64,000 nucleotides of DNA, from the NCBI GenBank assembly GCA_032173965.1, contig CM063284.1:107279910-107343909 (forward strand), in the 5' to 3' direction. A model generated the notes under the pieces. That model saw only the letters and a program-made list of their open reading frames with translations, had not been told where the DNA came from and did not search any database. Position numbers and translations under genes: made by a program. Within the stretch, counting starts at the first letter, position 1, and each line of letters opens with the position of its first letter. Origin of the DNA: Sitta carolinensis. Taxonomy: Eukaryota; Chordata; Aves; Passeriformes; Sittidae. Positions 1 to 12,827 of this stretch are shown here, in pieces.

Positions 1-349
1 CTGGTCATCTGTATATCTACAAAGGTTTTCTCTAATATTTCCCTGGTACTGCTACTAAAATCCCTTTGGCTGTAATTCAAGGTATTTTGTCCTTCTATTA
101 GTATCTCTTTTTAGGTCTCAAATTTAGCTCTTTCTGCTTGCTCTTATGTTTTCCTCCTTTCCCTGCTATTTTCTTTATGAACTTTCTTGTTCTGGCTTCA
201 TCATCTTCGTTTGTCAATATAGCACCTACAAGCAGTGCAGTTAACAGTGACCAGTATCTGTCAAACATGAGTCAGTTTTTCTCCACTTCTCCAAAAGAAC
301 AGGACCACAAAAGAAAAATTTTGTTTTAGTGGAGTGACTGTTTATGTTT

Positions 350-425
350 GTTCTGTGTTTGGGGTTTTTTGTTGTTTTTTTTCGGTTTTTTTTGGTTTTT
401 TGTTTTGTTTTTGTTTTTTTATTGT
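350..425. repeat. T/G-rich low-complexity tract
   Basis: The plus strand is almost purely T with scattered G for about 75 bases, in runs such as 'ggttttttgttttgttt'. Because T/G-only sequence rarely forms stops, it creates two overlapping 62-codon phenylalanine/valine-rich frames on the plus strand. These are composition artefacts, not genes. Confidence 0.85.
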
Positions 426-2092
426 TGGGGGTATTTTTATTTGGTTATTTGGATTTAATTTTTTTAGAAATATTTATATTGTTGAACATTTTTATAAAGG
501 GCAAACATGTGTGTTATACTAGAAGGAAATAAAAGAAAGGACTGTGGAAAGAGCAGAAATTTCTTCTTGTGGATTGTAAATTGTTGATGTTTGATTTTCC
601 TACATCTCAGAAGAGACTTTGAGTTCCAAAATTCCTATCAAATGAAGATGGTTTGCTTTCAAAAAGAAAAATCAAAACAGAAGTTATTCTAATGATTGCA
701 GATGGATAATACATTTTTTTAATGAAAAATATCTTATTGAGGAAGATTGAACCAAACATTCATTTTGTTCGTAGAATTCTGTTTTCTCCTGCTCCAATAT
801 AAATCCAAATGCCAGTGAATTTTTGAGTATCTTAAGCTGTGTTTTGTTTGAAAGAGGATTGCCAGACAAGATTACAGAATAACTTCTCATTGACTCTAGC
901 ATCCATGAAAATGGAGATGGTTCCTCAGCCAGAGCCTAGACTGAATTCTGTCTCCTTGCAAGCAAGTATTGCTGTTCTGGAAAGAGTGTTGCTGGCTCAA
1001 GAAACAGAAAGCTTTTTCTTTGATTCATCACCAATCTGCTCATTACTGATGTTGGCTACTGTATTGTTATGTGCCACCTTACATTAGTTTGCACATTTTC
1101 GGAGAAGTGTTGGGCTATGTTCAGACTTTCTGCTATGGCCTCAAAATCTGAAAAAGCAACTGGGACCAGTTTAGACTCCCTAAAGAGAGCTAGACAATGT
1201 TTGTCTGACCCAAAGTGTCTCCTCTGGACTTAGGCAATGTTGTAAGGACCAGAGACTGTCTTAGGCTTCATGTGTCTTTTTAATGTGTCTCCTTGTGCTT
1301 TTTTATGTTTGTGTAATTAGCCTGTCACTGTGAAAAGGTCTCCCACAGTACATTTCTGTCACTGTACAAATAATGAATGATGGAAAAAATAGGATTTTTT
1401 ACATAATACAGTAAATCTTACTGTATCCATGGCTAAAAAACACCAGAGCATGTGCAGTTCAGTTCACTGTTACACCTGATGTCATGTGCACTCATGTGGG
1501 ATGGGGAGCACAGAAAACCCTTGTTACAAAGACCTTTCTCTTTCTTTTCATTGCATTTTCTAGTATTATTATCCTCTCATAGTTCTAAAAATCACATCTA
1601 AAATGTTGTGCTGTGTCTATATTTTCAATGCTTGATATCAAAGTGATTCTCCACCCACTGTGGACATCACTGCGAGCACTCAGTGACTGAGGTGATTTTG
1701 TAAGTGGCCCTTTTCTCTTTCCATCATTCAGTGCCAACTTAGAGGGCTCACCTGCATACACTAATAACAAGGATGTGGCACAGAGATACAATGAGCAATA
1801 TTTGATCCTGTGTGAATTCCAAGGAGGAACTGCCCTTGAAATTAACTTCTGCTGTCAGTAGTATCCTTGCATGCTCAGTGAGTAGATGATTGCAGCCAGC
1901 CTCCCTTAAAAGCTGAAACTAGTCCAAAACAATCAAATATCCCCCATCTACCTAAGAAAATCTGACAAAACTAAATCTAAGAAGTTGTTTTTATAGCTCT
2001 GTTTATAGCCCCTTTGTTTATGCAGAGATAGGTCAGCTGAATTTAAATCTATAAACCCTTAAGCACCATGTATAATGTTAGCTTGAAAAAAA

Positions 2093-2132
2093 AAAGTGTA
2101 ACAAAAAGCATAACCAAGACTTGTTACACTTT
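2093..2132. repeat. short hairpin with perfect 10-bp arms
   Basis: The left arm AAAGTGTAAC (2093-2102) and the right arm GTTACACTTT (2123-2132) are exact reverse complements separated by a 20-nt loop. It sits downstream of an A10 run. The size is too small for a typical miRNA precursor, and no function is assigned. Confidence 0.6.
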
Positions 2133-5100
2133 CCCTTCCAAGCACGAGGCTCAAACAATATTTTTTAAAGCACATATAATTGATATCCACTTCTATTAAA
2201 AATCTAAATGAATTTCCTCTCTCTCTCTAGTGCCCTGCCACTCTGAATACTTCCATCAGAGAGTGGTAAACCAGCAGCTTGCTGTGTTTGCACAAAATAA
2301 CTGCTGCAGTGTGCTGAAAAACATCCAACCTGCACTTCTGCTCTGAGTACGTTGTTTCATGCTGTATGGTCAATAAGTGTATGGATAATCAGGAATCTTG
2401 GCCCTCCTGTTACCCAAAGCTGTTTCTTCCTGAAGCAAGAAGCCTCTGTATAAAAATGTGATTTTATACCGATGAAGAAATCGCTGTGTGAACTGACATA
2501 ATGGGAAGCTCTTTCCCACCTGGGATTAGATGAGAATTTTTCATGATATAAGGGATGACACTATCAAGCAACATAAATATGTAAGTATAAAACATACTAA
2601 CCATGTGCAGTGAAAATTCTGTGACCTTTCATTCGCTTCATTGAAGGAGAAGTACAGAGGGCTTCAAAGACAGTTATAGCTCCCTGTCAGGTCAGGGTAG
2701 AGTTTACGTGAAGACTGCCTTTTCTAAACACAAAAAGGAAAGGAAATAAATTGAACTAGTGGGGAAGTAAATTGCAAAATATGTGCTGTGCATTGTTATA
2801 GAGTCTCTCTGAAGGGTGGTGTGATAAACCAAAGATTTGCTGACTCTTAGGGAGCAGCACTGACAAGATAATATTGGCCTTCCTACCCCAAAAGTAGCAA
2901 CCTGACCAGCTGGATGTTAATTTATCAGAGCTGGCAGAAAAGCACTGGGGAAGCCAGTAAGAAGGGAGAAGCATCTTAGTAGAGCAATCACTATAAAGAA
3001 AAGCAGACTCGTATTCTTTGCAGCCATTGTGGCAGTATGCTGGAAAAAAATGCCAAAACAAAGACAATTTTCTTTGGGGCGTCTTATCTTTTCAGAAACA
3101 TCTTTAAATTGTTGTCTGTATTATTATATTTGAATCTACTTGCATTCTCCTTGAATGATTCCTTGTAGTGAGGTTAAAGACTTTCCTCATGTAATAACAC
3201 ATTTTGAAAATTTGTCTTATATTAAACTTGTTCAGGTAGATGAATAGGATGGATACATTTGTTCTTGTATTTCTTTTTACTAATTGGGTGATCTTTGAAC
3301 TCAGCCCTGGCTGGGGAGGAACTAAACTAGCAGGGGGAGAACTGAGGAAAATCAGGGTGTCTTAAAATCACTCTGAGACACAGGAACATAATGTCATGGC
3401 AACAGTGGCAAATATGTTTTGCATATACAGTCTCCTAAAAATTACCAGATCCATTTTTTTTCTCTGCTTAAGAATATAGTTAGGAAACCCTCCCAAGCTG
3501 CTCTGAGTTGCTCCCTAGCAGATCCACTAACTTCCTTGATTTTTCCTGAGAAGATGTGGAATAATCTCAGTAATTCACCATGTTAGCTAGACATCACAGG
3601 GCTTCCTCAAAATGTGTATGGCAGCCGGGCCTGATTTTGGGGGATTACCTTGACATGTAACTCTGAGGTTTTGGCTCCTTTTGTTATGTGCTGCACTGGA
3701 CTCTGTGCCCTCCCTTTGCCTGCTCATGTCATAGGTGGTACCACAGAGAAACCAAGTCGAAGTGCTTCCATCAGACCCGGGGGTTTGCTGTGTGCCTCCA
3801 CTCATGAAGCCAAAGGGGCCCTGGGCTGTGGCCGTGTGTGCAGGTTTCTGATGGTGTTTGTGTGCTTCCTTTTCATGTGGACACAAGGACAATTGAATAA
3901 GATGCTGGCAGGAAACTTCGGAGTCTTCAGTGTATGACTTGAAATGGCTTGAAGGGAGCCCGCATCCTCAGGACCACTGTGTCAGGCTCTGTTGACTCAG
4001 AAAGACAGTTCACATTTCAGGGTTGTCTGAAGTCCCTTTTACCTAGGGAAGAGATTTTGGAGTGAAAAGCTAAGTTAAAAATAGATTAATTGCATGTGAT
4101 TATTAGGAGTTTACTGTGTCGCCGAATATATTAGTCTGAAAGGAGGATCCCAGAATTTTCCATTTCATATCAGAAATTGCTGACAGTTCAAAAAGGATAG
4201 TACACAACACGATCCATATAGGTAGCTGTGCAATGATCCAGTGATTCAGAGTGCTCAGGATCTGAGTCTCTCTTGGGTTAATCTCATATCTATTGCATGG
4301 AAGTTCATGGAACCATGCCAGTGTAAAATTAGTCTGGGATCATAATCAGTCTGGGAGACTTTAATCAAGTCACGTTCCAAATCAGAACTGAAATTTCTGT
4401 AACAAGAAAACAGTTTTCTGCAAAACCATTTCTCCATGTTAATACATATATCCCTTCCTATAGATTTCTTTTGAAATTCAGTTTGGCTTATATACTGTGT
4501 GAATCATTGTGTACTGCAGCCATCCTACACAGTCTATATGGTCTCACCTGCTCATGCTAAGGAGACAAGGATGAGGACTGTTTATCCTTCTCTGAGCAGG
4601 TTGTGACTGGAAAATTATTGTTACACAAAGGATGTTTCCTCTAGTCCTTGACAAACAGCCAGTTTTCTTGCCCCTTCCTGGTGAAGATCTGTGTTTTAAC
4701 TGGAAAATCTTCATGCGACAAATATTGATTATTTGTTAATATTTTATTTTAAAAGGTATTGAACCTGGGGCTATGTTTTAATACTGTTATTTAGGAGGGG
4801 AAGGATGATTCAGCTACACAATTTAAAAGGTGGTTAATTTCTCTGGCACAGTTCATACTTCTGTCCCACAACAATTCTGCCAGGATGTCTGAAAAATAGC
4901 ACCACTTGGAGGAGGAGTAGGAAATGGCGGTTGGAGCAATAGGCGTGGGTTAAGCTAATATTGATGTTCAGCATTTTACACTGTGTAACCACAGCCTGAG
5001 ACTCTGGAGGAGAGTTTGCAAAGACATGGGACGCTTGAGCAAAAAAAAATGCCAGCAAGACAAGTTTTCAAACTCCAAAACTATCTCAGGGAAAAATAAA

Positions 5101-5599
5101 AGGAGTAAGATAGTTTTCTATGACTTAAATGGTTACCAATTCAAAAGAAATGGGAAGAAATTGGTCTTAAATGGCATCTAGACCAGGTTGGAAAGATACA
5201 CAGAAGGATCAGGAAACAAACCATAGGTGTTATTTGTTTCATTAGAATTGAACATTTCTTTTATTAGTCAAATTAAATAGCAACTGCTTTGTGAAACCTT
5301 CGGCAAAGTCAATTCTACTATAAACTGAAGAAGTTAATCTGAAATTCAGAGTCCCCCCCAAAACAAGTTCTAGAAAAGAAGGCATTTAGAGTATGGGAAA
5401 TTCAAAGTGGCACTTCTATGGCTGGGACATGAATGATAAAGTCCTTTTTATTTTTGAGAAGATATAGAAAGTTATTCTGGGTATATGATGGGCAGCAGAT
5501 AAGTTTAAAAAGAAGCAAGGCTATTCCTCTTCATTCATGGAATAAGCAAGGAGGTGTCAGGGATATCCAGCATGGAGACAAGGGGGAGGTTCCTTTACA

Positions 5600-5690
5600 T
5601 AATTTTCATTTTACACATTTTACAAATTTTACCTAATTTTCTGAAAGCTAGAAACAGAGAACAGAGGTTCTGAAAGCTAGAACAGAGCAG
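5600..5690. repeat. two adjacent short tandem duplications
   Basis: At about 5600-5640 an 11-base-like unit built on 'attttac' repeats three to four times. It is followed at 5639-5690 by two copies of a unit of about 28 bases beginning 'ttctgaaagctag'. The second copy lacks a few bases. The pattern fits replication slippage. Confidence 0.7.
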
Positions 5691-7830
5691 CATTAATAAC
5701 AGAAAAACTGACAGGTGGGTGGTGAAGGAAAAAATTCAGTAACCCAGAATATTACCAGCAGCTCAAGCATCTGCAGTTGTGTGAAGATAACTTCGTTTAA
5801 TTTTCTTCAAATAATACCCATTTTTTTACATATCTCCCTGTATCACTGGAAGAACTGTTTTTCACAGAAGAGCTTTAGAGAAACAAGCATCAGTTGTGGC
5901 CATTAATTTTATGAATGATTTGTTGGAAACTGCATTAAATGGCAACATCAGCCCACAAATGAGCTCTGAAATGTTCTTATTCCAAGCCTGTGCAGATGGG
6001 CAATTTGCTGTGTAATCAGTTTTCATAGACATCCTTTCAATCAGGGTCACTTGTCTTATAACCGTGCTCTTGTTTTGCAGGTTTGTATTTCACACCATCT
6101 CAGAAATGCTGCATGTACAAGTTCAGTGACAAAAAAAAATAGGTAACTCAGAAAATAAAGCAAGGTTATGTTCAAAAGCATTTTGAACAGGGGTCTCAGC
6201 AAATATAATACACTGGGAGTGTCAGTAAAAGAAAGATACATAGCTGAAGAGGAGCTATCCAGCAACCAGTAAGGGACAGAACCTGTTAGCTATTCTGTGA
6301 AACATGCATGTGTATTGCAGCCCAAGTAAATTACCGCAGTGGTATTCTTGTGTGCAATTAAAAAGAAGTCTCATGTGAAAGTAGAATAGTGATATGGCAG
6401 CTATGTAAATTTAGGACGATGCCACTCAAAACACTTTATGGCTCTCCTATCACTTAGACACTGCACTGGAGAGCATATAGACATTAACCACCAAAGTGAT
6501 ACCAAGATCAGAGTATAAAACATATGGGAAAATATCAGAGGAACTGAATTTATACAGAGATCACTCACTGGGGACATTACCAATATGTAGAAGTGCCTTT
6601 AATGAAGTAAGGGAATTCTTCACATTAGTACAAGAAGGTAGAACAAGAAGCAGCAGCCTCAAACAAAGAAAGAAAAAGTTTAGGTTAGATACCATGAATT
6701 TTTTTCCTTAAAACAGGCAATCTGGGTATTGAAATAGGCTGCCCACAGAGAAGCTATCTCCTTAAGATATGAGTGAGAGTAGATAAAGCTTCATGAGAGA
6801 GAATGACACAGTCCTGCAAGGTGGAGGTGTCAGTTTGAGCCCTGCCAACTCTCCTAAACCAAGAAGTCACCTCTAGAAGTAGTGGAGTGGGGTGGTGCAT
6901 ATGCTGTGACCCCTGAGCACCCACAATGTAAGGAAGCTCTACAGGAGTGTTCACAAGAGAGGGGTAACACTATCACACCAGCAGCTCCTACAGCCTCCAG
7001 AGTGATCAGGTGAGGCAGCCCCATGCATTTCCAAGGATTTGGATGACTCAGGAGTTTTCTTCCAGTCCTCTGTCCTTGGTTCCAAAAGGCATATAAATTA
7101 CATAGCTTAGTGTGTAAAGACTATTAATTCACTCAGTAATGCAATAAAGCAATAAAAGACAAGGAGAAATAGACAGAAAAATTCCAGTGAAATTAAGACT
7201 TTCATGCAGCACCTGTATTGAATTTTCTCATGCAGGAATTTCAAAGTACCTTAAAATAGCATAGGAAAGTCACGATAGACTAGGTTTGAGGGAATTTTCA
7301 CTGTGAGTTGAGAATGGCCAGATTTGTTTCAAGCAGTGACAGGACATGTAAATAATCTCGAGATGAAGATTTGTTCCTACTGCTCCGCACCACATTTTGG
7401 TCCCCTACACACGAAATCTGAAGGGTTTTGTGTGTTTGTATATTGGCATATACTCCCTTATCAAGAGCATTTCCCTTTTTTTTCACAAGCCCAGTTAAAC
7501 AGAACACAAAAGACTGAAGAGATAAAACTTCTGCTGTTACAGAAACCTTTAGAAAGAACAAACCAGGATAATATTAATACCTGATACCTCAGAGGTAAAA
7601 GCTCGACTGTGCCCCATTAGAAATATTCTATTTGCAGGGCACCCTTCTAGACCTGTAAAATACTGGACAATAAATGGGTCATTCTGTGCAGGCTTTCTGT
7701 TCCAGGACACGAGTTTGGTGTATTTTTTTCCAGAGAAGGCGACGATGGAAAAGGTACTGTTACTCTGCCACTTGCTTTCTTTCCAGTTGTTTTTAAGGCA
7801 ACCCGTTTGAAACCACTCTCAGAGGTTCAG

Positions 7831-7856
7831 AACACTAGAAAAGAACACTAGAAAAG
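7831..7856. repeat. perfect 13-bp tandem duplication
   Basis: The unit aacactagaaaag occurs twice head to tail without a mismatch. The identity of the two copies suggests a fairly recent slippage event. Confidence 0.85.
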
Positions 7857-7967
7857 GCAGGATGTTGCAGGTGGGGCACTGAAAGGCACAGGATAATGCA
7901 AGTTATCACATGAATTTAACCAGAGCTGGAGGGTATCTCCCTGCCAAGCATGACTTGATTCATGTGG

Positions 7968-8022
7968 ACACATACACATGTACGTGTGCACACACAGATG
8001 TGAGCGTACGCACATGTGTATG
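7968..8022. repeat. alternating purine/pyrimidine tract, CA/TG-rich
   Basis: For about 55 bases the sequence alternates largely between purine and pyrimidine, with runs such as 'acacatacacatg', 'tacgtgtgcacacaca' and 'gcgtacgcacatgtgta'. It is an imperfect, mature CA/TG microsatellite that includes two 'gtac' palindromes. Such sequences can adopt left-handed DNA under supercoiling, but whether this one does so is inference. Confidence 0.7.
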
Positions 8023-9118
8023 ACAGGAATTTTTCTGTGCCTCGTATTGAGGGTATTCGCTGGAAATGATGTATGAAATGAAATCCCCATGCTCACGGCA
8101 TGCAGGGAATATCAGACAGAACTCCACAATCGCTGCAGAGATGGGCTTTGCTATTGGCAGATCAAACGCAGCCAGAAGAGCAAACCAACCTGAAAGACTC
8201 TGGGGAAAACAAATATTTTTTTTAAGTTATAAAATAATGTTCCCACCCTTTTAATATCATTTCTCCCATTTTCTCTCCCTCTGGCATTCCCCTGGGCAGC
8301 CAGCTACATTAGCTGGAGCCTTAGAGAGATAAGAGCCCTCCCCACACGTATTTCCCCTTAAAAGCCCTTCACAATGTGTTAAAATTACATTTTGAATAAC
8401 ACTTTCTAGCTTTTTTTATTAATTTTTTAACGTGTTTTTACCATCTGAGGTTTCCTCTTAGCAATAGTAGTGGGCAGTCATATGGGAAAGAGGGCGTTGT
8501 CCTCTTTTCTCTCCCACACTCACCAGTAGCATTCATCTGATGTTGCCTCTTTGAAACCCAAAATAAATAAAACCATGTCCCTGCTATGCAATGAGTTTTA
8601 AGGGAGTGGCTTCTCCAGGCCTGCTCATTGGTGAGTCCTCAGCTGTGGGGAAAGGAGGAGGTATGAACATACCCTCTTCTAGGGTGGTGGGGTATTCCTC
8701 CACCCATGGCCAGTGTACAAGCACACCTTAGCATTTCCAGACTGCTCTGTACGTGGTGGGATCATTTCAGCGTGGCTATACATTGCTGAAGAAGGACGTT
8801 TATTTATAATACATGGTGTAGGAAATTAGGCCATTGTACTTCTGCACAGGGGAAAGATTCATAAAAAGTCACACAGAATTATTCTTATATAAGTGACAAT
8901 GACATCGTTGTAAGGAGGAAGCAGAACTTTATTTGTCTTACTTAAAATGATATATAGAGCACTTGTCTGTTTATTCCACTGCAAACAGCTTCTGCAAAAA
9001 CAGCAGTAATCCCCTAGGGGGTTCTGCTGATAGTTATAAGTTACTTGAGCAAAATCTCTCAAGTGAGCTACTGCCTTACAGGTAGCCATTATTCTAGATT
9101 CAAAGGGCTTTTTGTGGT

Positions 9119-9147
9119 GTTTGTTTGCTTGTTTGTTTGTTTGTTTT
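9119..9147. repeat. (TTTG)n microsatellite
   Basis: About six tetranucleotide units of tttg, interrupted once by 'tttgcttg', are followed by a T run. This is an ordinary simple repeat. Confidence 0.9.
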
Positions 9148-10232
9148 TAAAAATTATGTTCCATGTAATGCTGCTTTTTAAAATATAAATTGTGTCATAA
9201 CATTGTTACTTTTCAAGCGGGTAAGTATCTGTATCTAAATCAAAGCATGCACTGCCAAAGGAGAAACCAGTCAATAAATTGGCCTCACAATCAAATCTGG
9301 CTCAGGTTAAAGCAAAGTTAGTTTGATGGATTCAGCTGAAACCTAGTAAATAGCAGCCTACATAATTAAGCTGCTCTACCTTCATGCGGTCTCCCTGGAA
9401 GCTTATGGGCATCTCTAAGGCACAAGAGTGACAATCAGTAGCTAAGCCGAGGAAATGAACAGGCAATATTGCCCACCCAGACGTCATTCCTTACCCCCCA
9501 TTACCATTGTCTCACCTCTCAGAAGGATTAGCAAAATTTGTCTTCGATTCTTTGGCGGGACTGCAACATCCTTCTCTAATTTAAGAATGGATTCTGGGTC
9601 TGAAAATCAAATAACTGATATTATTCAACGGGCAAAAAAATCAACACTGAAACTTGGTCTTGCTCTCTCTTTCTCATTTATGCAAGCTTATGAGCCTATT
9701 GTCTGTGAAGTCTCAGCCTTCAGCAGCACATTTGGAGGGTGTCTTTAAACAGATGACAGGAAGACAAAAAATAGAAAAGTGGGATAAAATGAAGTCTTGT
9801 AGTCCTCACAAACACATTGCAGATTTTTTTTTCCAGGGGGTAGGAAAAAGTGTAATGAATTCTTTGATGAGGCCAAAAGAAATGAGAATTGACACTGAAG
9901 CTGACATGGGTTTGCACCATATTCTTATTATTAATTAATTACAATCATCAAACTATGTCTCAAAGTAACTCAACTTTCCATAGCTCATTTTCATTCTTGA
10001 CTGATATTTTTCTGGTTGCTCAGCAAGAATGAAAAGTGCAAGATTTGAGTTTCTTTTTAGTGTTTTAGTCCCAAAAAAGAAGTTTTGAAAAGTTGAAAAT
10101 GTATGAAGATTGGCTTAATTTATTCATTAGGAAAGAAAACCCCAAAACTAAATTAATTTCCAGGAAATTAATGCAAAGTTTCTAATTTACTTTGAGAAGT
10201 CATCATCATTTCTTGATTATTTTTGGTTTTTT

Positions 10233-10407
10233 GGTGACCCAGAGAAATTCTCTTTCTCTATGACAAAGCTTCTTTTTCTGTAAAAAATGGTAATAATAAT
10301 TACCTGCTTCACAGCAGTGTGGTAAGATTTACTTAATTAGTGTTTTCAAAGTGCTTTGAGATCCTAGGATGGAAGATGCAATAGAAATGCAAAGTATTAT
10401 TATTATT
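10233..10407 (+). mobile_element. ancient MIR/CORE-SINE-like copy
   Basis: The order of motifs follows the 3' half of MIR-type SINEs. It has 'ggtgaccc' plus a pyrimidine-rich stretch, then 'ctgtaaaaaatggtaataat', 'tacctgcttcacag', 'caaagtgctttgagatcc', 'atagaaatgcaaagtatt' and finally (att)n at the 3' end. The copy is strongly diverged, as expected for an element that predates the split of birds and mammals. The pol III promoter boxes at the 5' end are not recognisable, so it looks truncated. Recognition is from motif order, not from a database search. Confidence 0.75.
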
Positions 10408-11734
10408 CAGAGTTAACAACCAAATTTCAACCATTTGCACTTATCCATCTTAACAGCATGTACTCAAGGGAAGAAAACACATAACTTGTCAGCAGACAGT
10501 CCTCTTAATGTGGGTTATAAAACCACCTTCTTGATTACCATCTGGAGTAACATTCACAAGTGAGGGATAGCAGATGTGTGTGCATGGAGAGATGCATCCC
10601 CCTTCCCCAATCCATCGGACACATCAGTGTTGCCATACTGTATCCATCCAGCCCAGTATTATGCCTCTGGCGCCAGCCAGCTCTGGATGCATAAGGGCAA
10701 ACAAGAGCCACTCTTGGCTTTCCCTCCATCTCTTCAGCAAAAAAAGCAACAAACAACACAAGCAAACTCCCCTTTCCTCCTTCCACTTCCCTCTTTCATA
10801 ATAACGACACAGCAGCCAACTGTGCAAAGCTCAACAGTGGATGAAAATGTCTTCCTGACCCCTGTGTGCAATTTGTTTCCTCCCAGGAGCATGAGATTTG
10901 ATTATTTTTGTCGTTATCTTCGCTTGTACAGCCACAAGTGTTATTATCTCTTCTCCATTTTTCCAGATATGCTTTTTTTTTCCCCTTGAAGATTAGCCTG
11001 AACCTTCCAGAGTCCTTGCAGTGAGGTGCCCTGCAGTGCCCTGCGGAGATGTGCTGCCTCCATTGCAGGAAGCAGCACCAGTCTGCAGTTGGCTTTTGTA
11101 TCCCTTCTGGCCCCTCAGACCTCTCCAGAGGCCTGCAGGGCAGGGGTGGAAATCCCTACAAGGATGCGGAGGCAGAGGAGTTTTGTGTATGACATGCAGA
11201 AGAGAAACTTACTGGGATTTAATGTTAAGGAGTGGGTGGCTCGACTTAATTTAATTCTGCTCAGATTCTGCTGCCTTCCTGCCCCTTTTTAGAGGATGGG
11301 GTTTTGGGCACACAAAAAGAGCAGTTCCACAACTCTCACCTGTGTAAAGCCAGCACTGAGCATGTGTGGTTTAGTGGAACACAAAGTGCATGGTCCTGGT
11401 GCCATTTTATTTGCATTCCTTGGGTGGGAACAAATTGAAAACAATCCTGCCCTCAGGATAGAAATATCAGCACTCCCAAGCACCACACAGCATGCTAAAG
11501 GATTCACCCAAAAAGCCAGTCTGGGCGGAGAGCAGGCGTGCATGGCTGCTAAGGATGGCATGGGCTATGCCATCAGAAAGACTTGTGCAATATTATCCAG
11601 AACATCAGGTCTGGCACAGGAATTCCCAGAGGTGCTGTGTCCAAGATATAATCCTTTTCATGGCTGCTCTCTCTGCCACTCTGTGTTTTATGGGTGGGTG
11701 AGACCAATAAAACACCTCCCAGTTTTAGGGGGTG

Positions 11735-11785
11735 ACTTTCTATTGACACCGGTGGGCTTCAGATCAGGCCCCTGCTCTAAGTCAG
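11735..11785 (+). mobile_element. short remnant of an ancient amniote repeat
   Basis: The text 'ctattgacacc' followed by 'ggtgggcttcagatcaggcc' resembles a common sauropsid repeat motif of the form 'attgacttcagtgggctt...gatcaggccc', found in 3' ends of old CR1/L3-type LINEs. Only about 50 bases can be recognised, so the family assignment is tentative. Confidence 0.4.
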
Positions 11786-12827
11786 GTGCTGACATTTTCA
11801 AACTAAGGGGTGGGAATGCTGGAATACTTAATTGAGCGCCAAAGGACTGCTGTAAGAAATGCACTAACAAAATATTTATTAAATGAGCCACTTCCTTATT
11901 TTACTTTCAAATTACATTAAAGAGGAAAAGATTTATAGGTGACAGAAAACAATATTAAAGTCAATCAAATGCACAGAAGCCCCTGGATCCCCAGGATGCC
12001 ACTCAGGGTAGTGACAAGCTATTTTAAGTCAGTGAACCTGCTTTGTTGCAGTGATCTCAAAAAGCAGGAGAAAAGCCTGTTTTGGCTGAGCAAGTCTCTT
12101 TGTGCTGCCACGTGGCTTTTTCGGTGGAGAGCCAGGGTTCAAAGGAGCGTGGTGTATCTATCACTGCCATAGTTAATCCTATCATTAGAAGATATAAGCA
12201 GCCTTCTCCCACATTAGCGATGTTTACCTCACATTGCTCTAGCATTCATTTTCACTAATATGGTACAAAAGTGTAATGATGTATAAGTGTTTTTTAATGT
12301 TAAGTAAGTGAATACAGGTGGGTAATTTACCACTGGCTCTATACAGATTGGAGCTGGCATTTCAGAAGGAAGACTCTGGACTTTTCTGTGTTTTTAATAT
12401 ATAATTATTTTTATTTTTGTGGTGTCTGCTGCTACTGTTCATAATTTATGAACACTAAGTCAAAGCCATAAGTGTCAGTTATTTTGGAGACAACAGAATG
12501 AAATGTTTGTTTATAAAGCTTTCAATTAGCCATGGGATGAGTAGGTTTGATGTGGAAGCAGGTATTCTTGTATCTGTGTTAAGAACGAATATTTTGGCTT
12601 TTGCAAATTACCTAGGAATTAGTGTGGGCTCCTGGGGCATGATCTCTTGGAAAAAAAAACGCTAAAATGGTCCAGTGGTTTCTGTGTTGTAAGATGGAGG
12701 ATGCACAGGTTTCACACCAAATTAATTGGTTATCCTGTTTTTACTTTCAGTGTAGAGTATCTTCTTATTCATTCATTCCTATTAATATACTAATGCCCAG
12801 AAACTAAAATGAAAGATTCACTCCATG

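Larger units (their letters stand above)
1..10232. other. non-coding AT-rich unique DNA
   Basis: No gene is supported here. All six frames are broken frequently, and the longest frames (about 100 codons near 2.8-3.1 kb and 3.6-3.9 kb, both on the minus strand) match no family I recognise. The stretch holds a T/G-rich low-complexity run at 350-425, a short perfect-arm hairpin at 2093-2132, tandem duplications at 5600-5690 and 7831-7856, an alternating purine/pyrimidine tract at 7968-8022 and a (TTTG)n run at 9119-9147. The remainder looks like ordinary single-copy intergenic or intronic sequence. Confidence 0.75.

Noticed and set aside
8..8. Many open frames of 60-100 codons on both strands
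   Set aside because: In AT-rich vertebrate DNA of this length such frames are expected by chance. None shows a recognisable domain, conserved motif or consistent splice structure.
10229..10245. 'ttggtgaccc' as a retroviral primer-binding site
   Set aside because: It reads as the start of the MIR-like SINE consensus, which continues for 170 bases, and no LTR precedes it.
11000..11180. GC-richer patch as a CpG-island promoter
   Set aside because: The CpG count stays low despite the higher GC, and there is no following coding exon.
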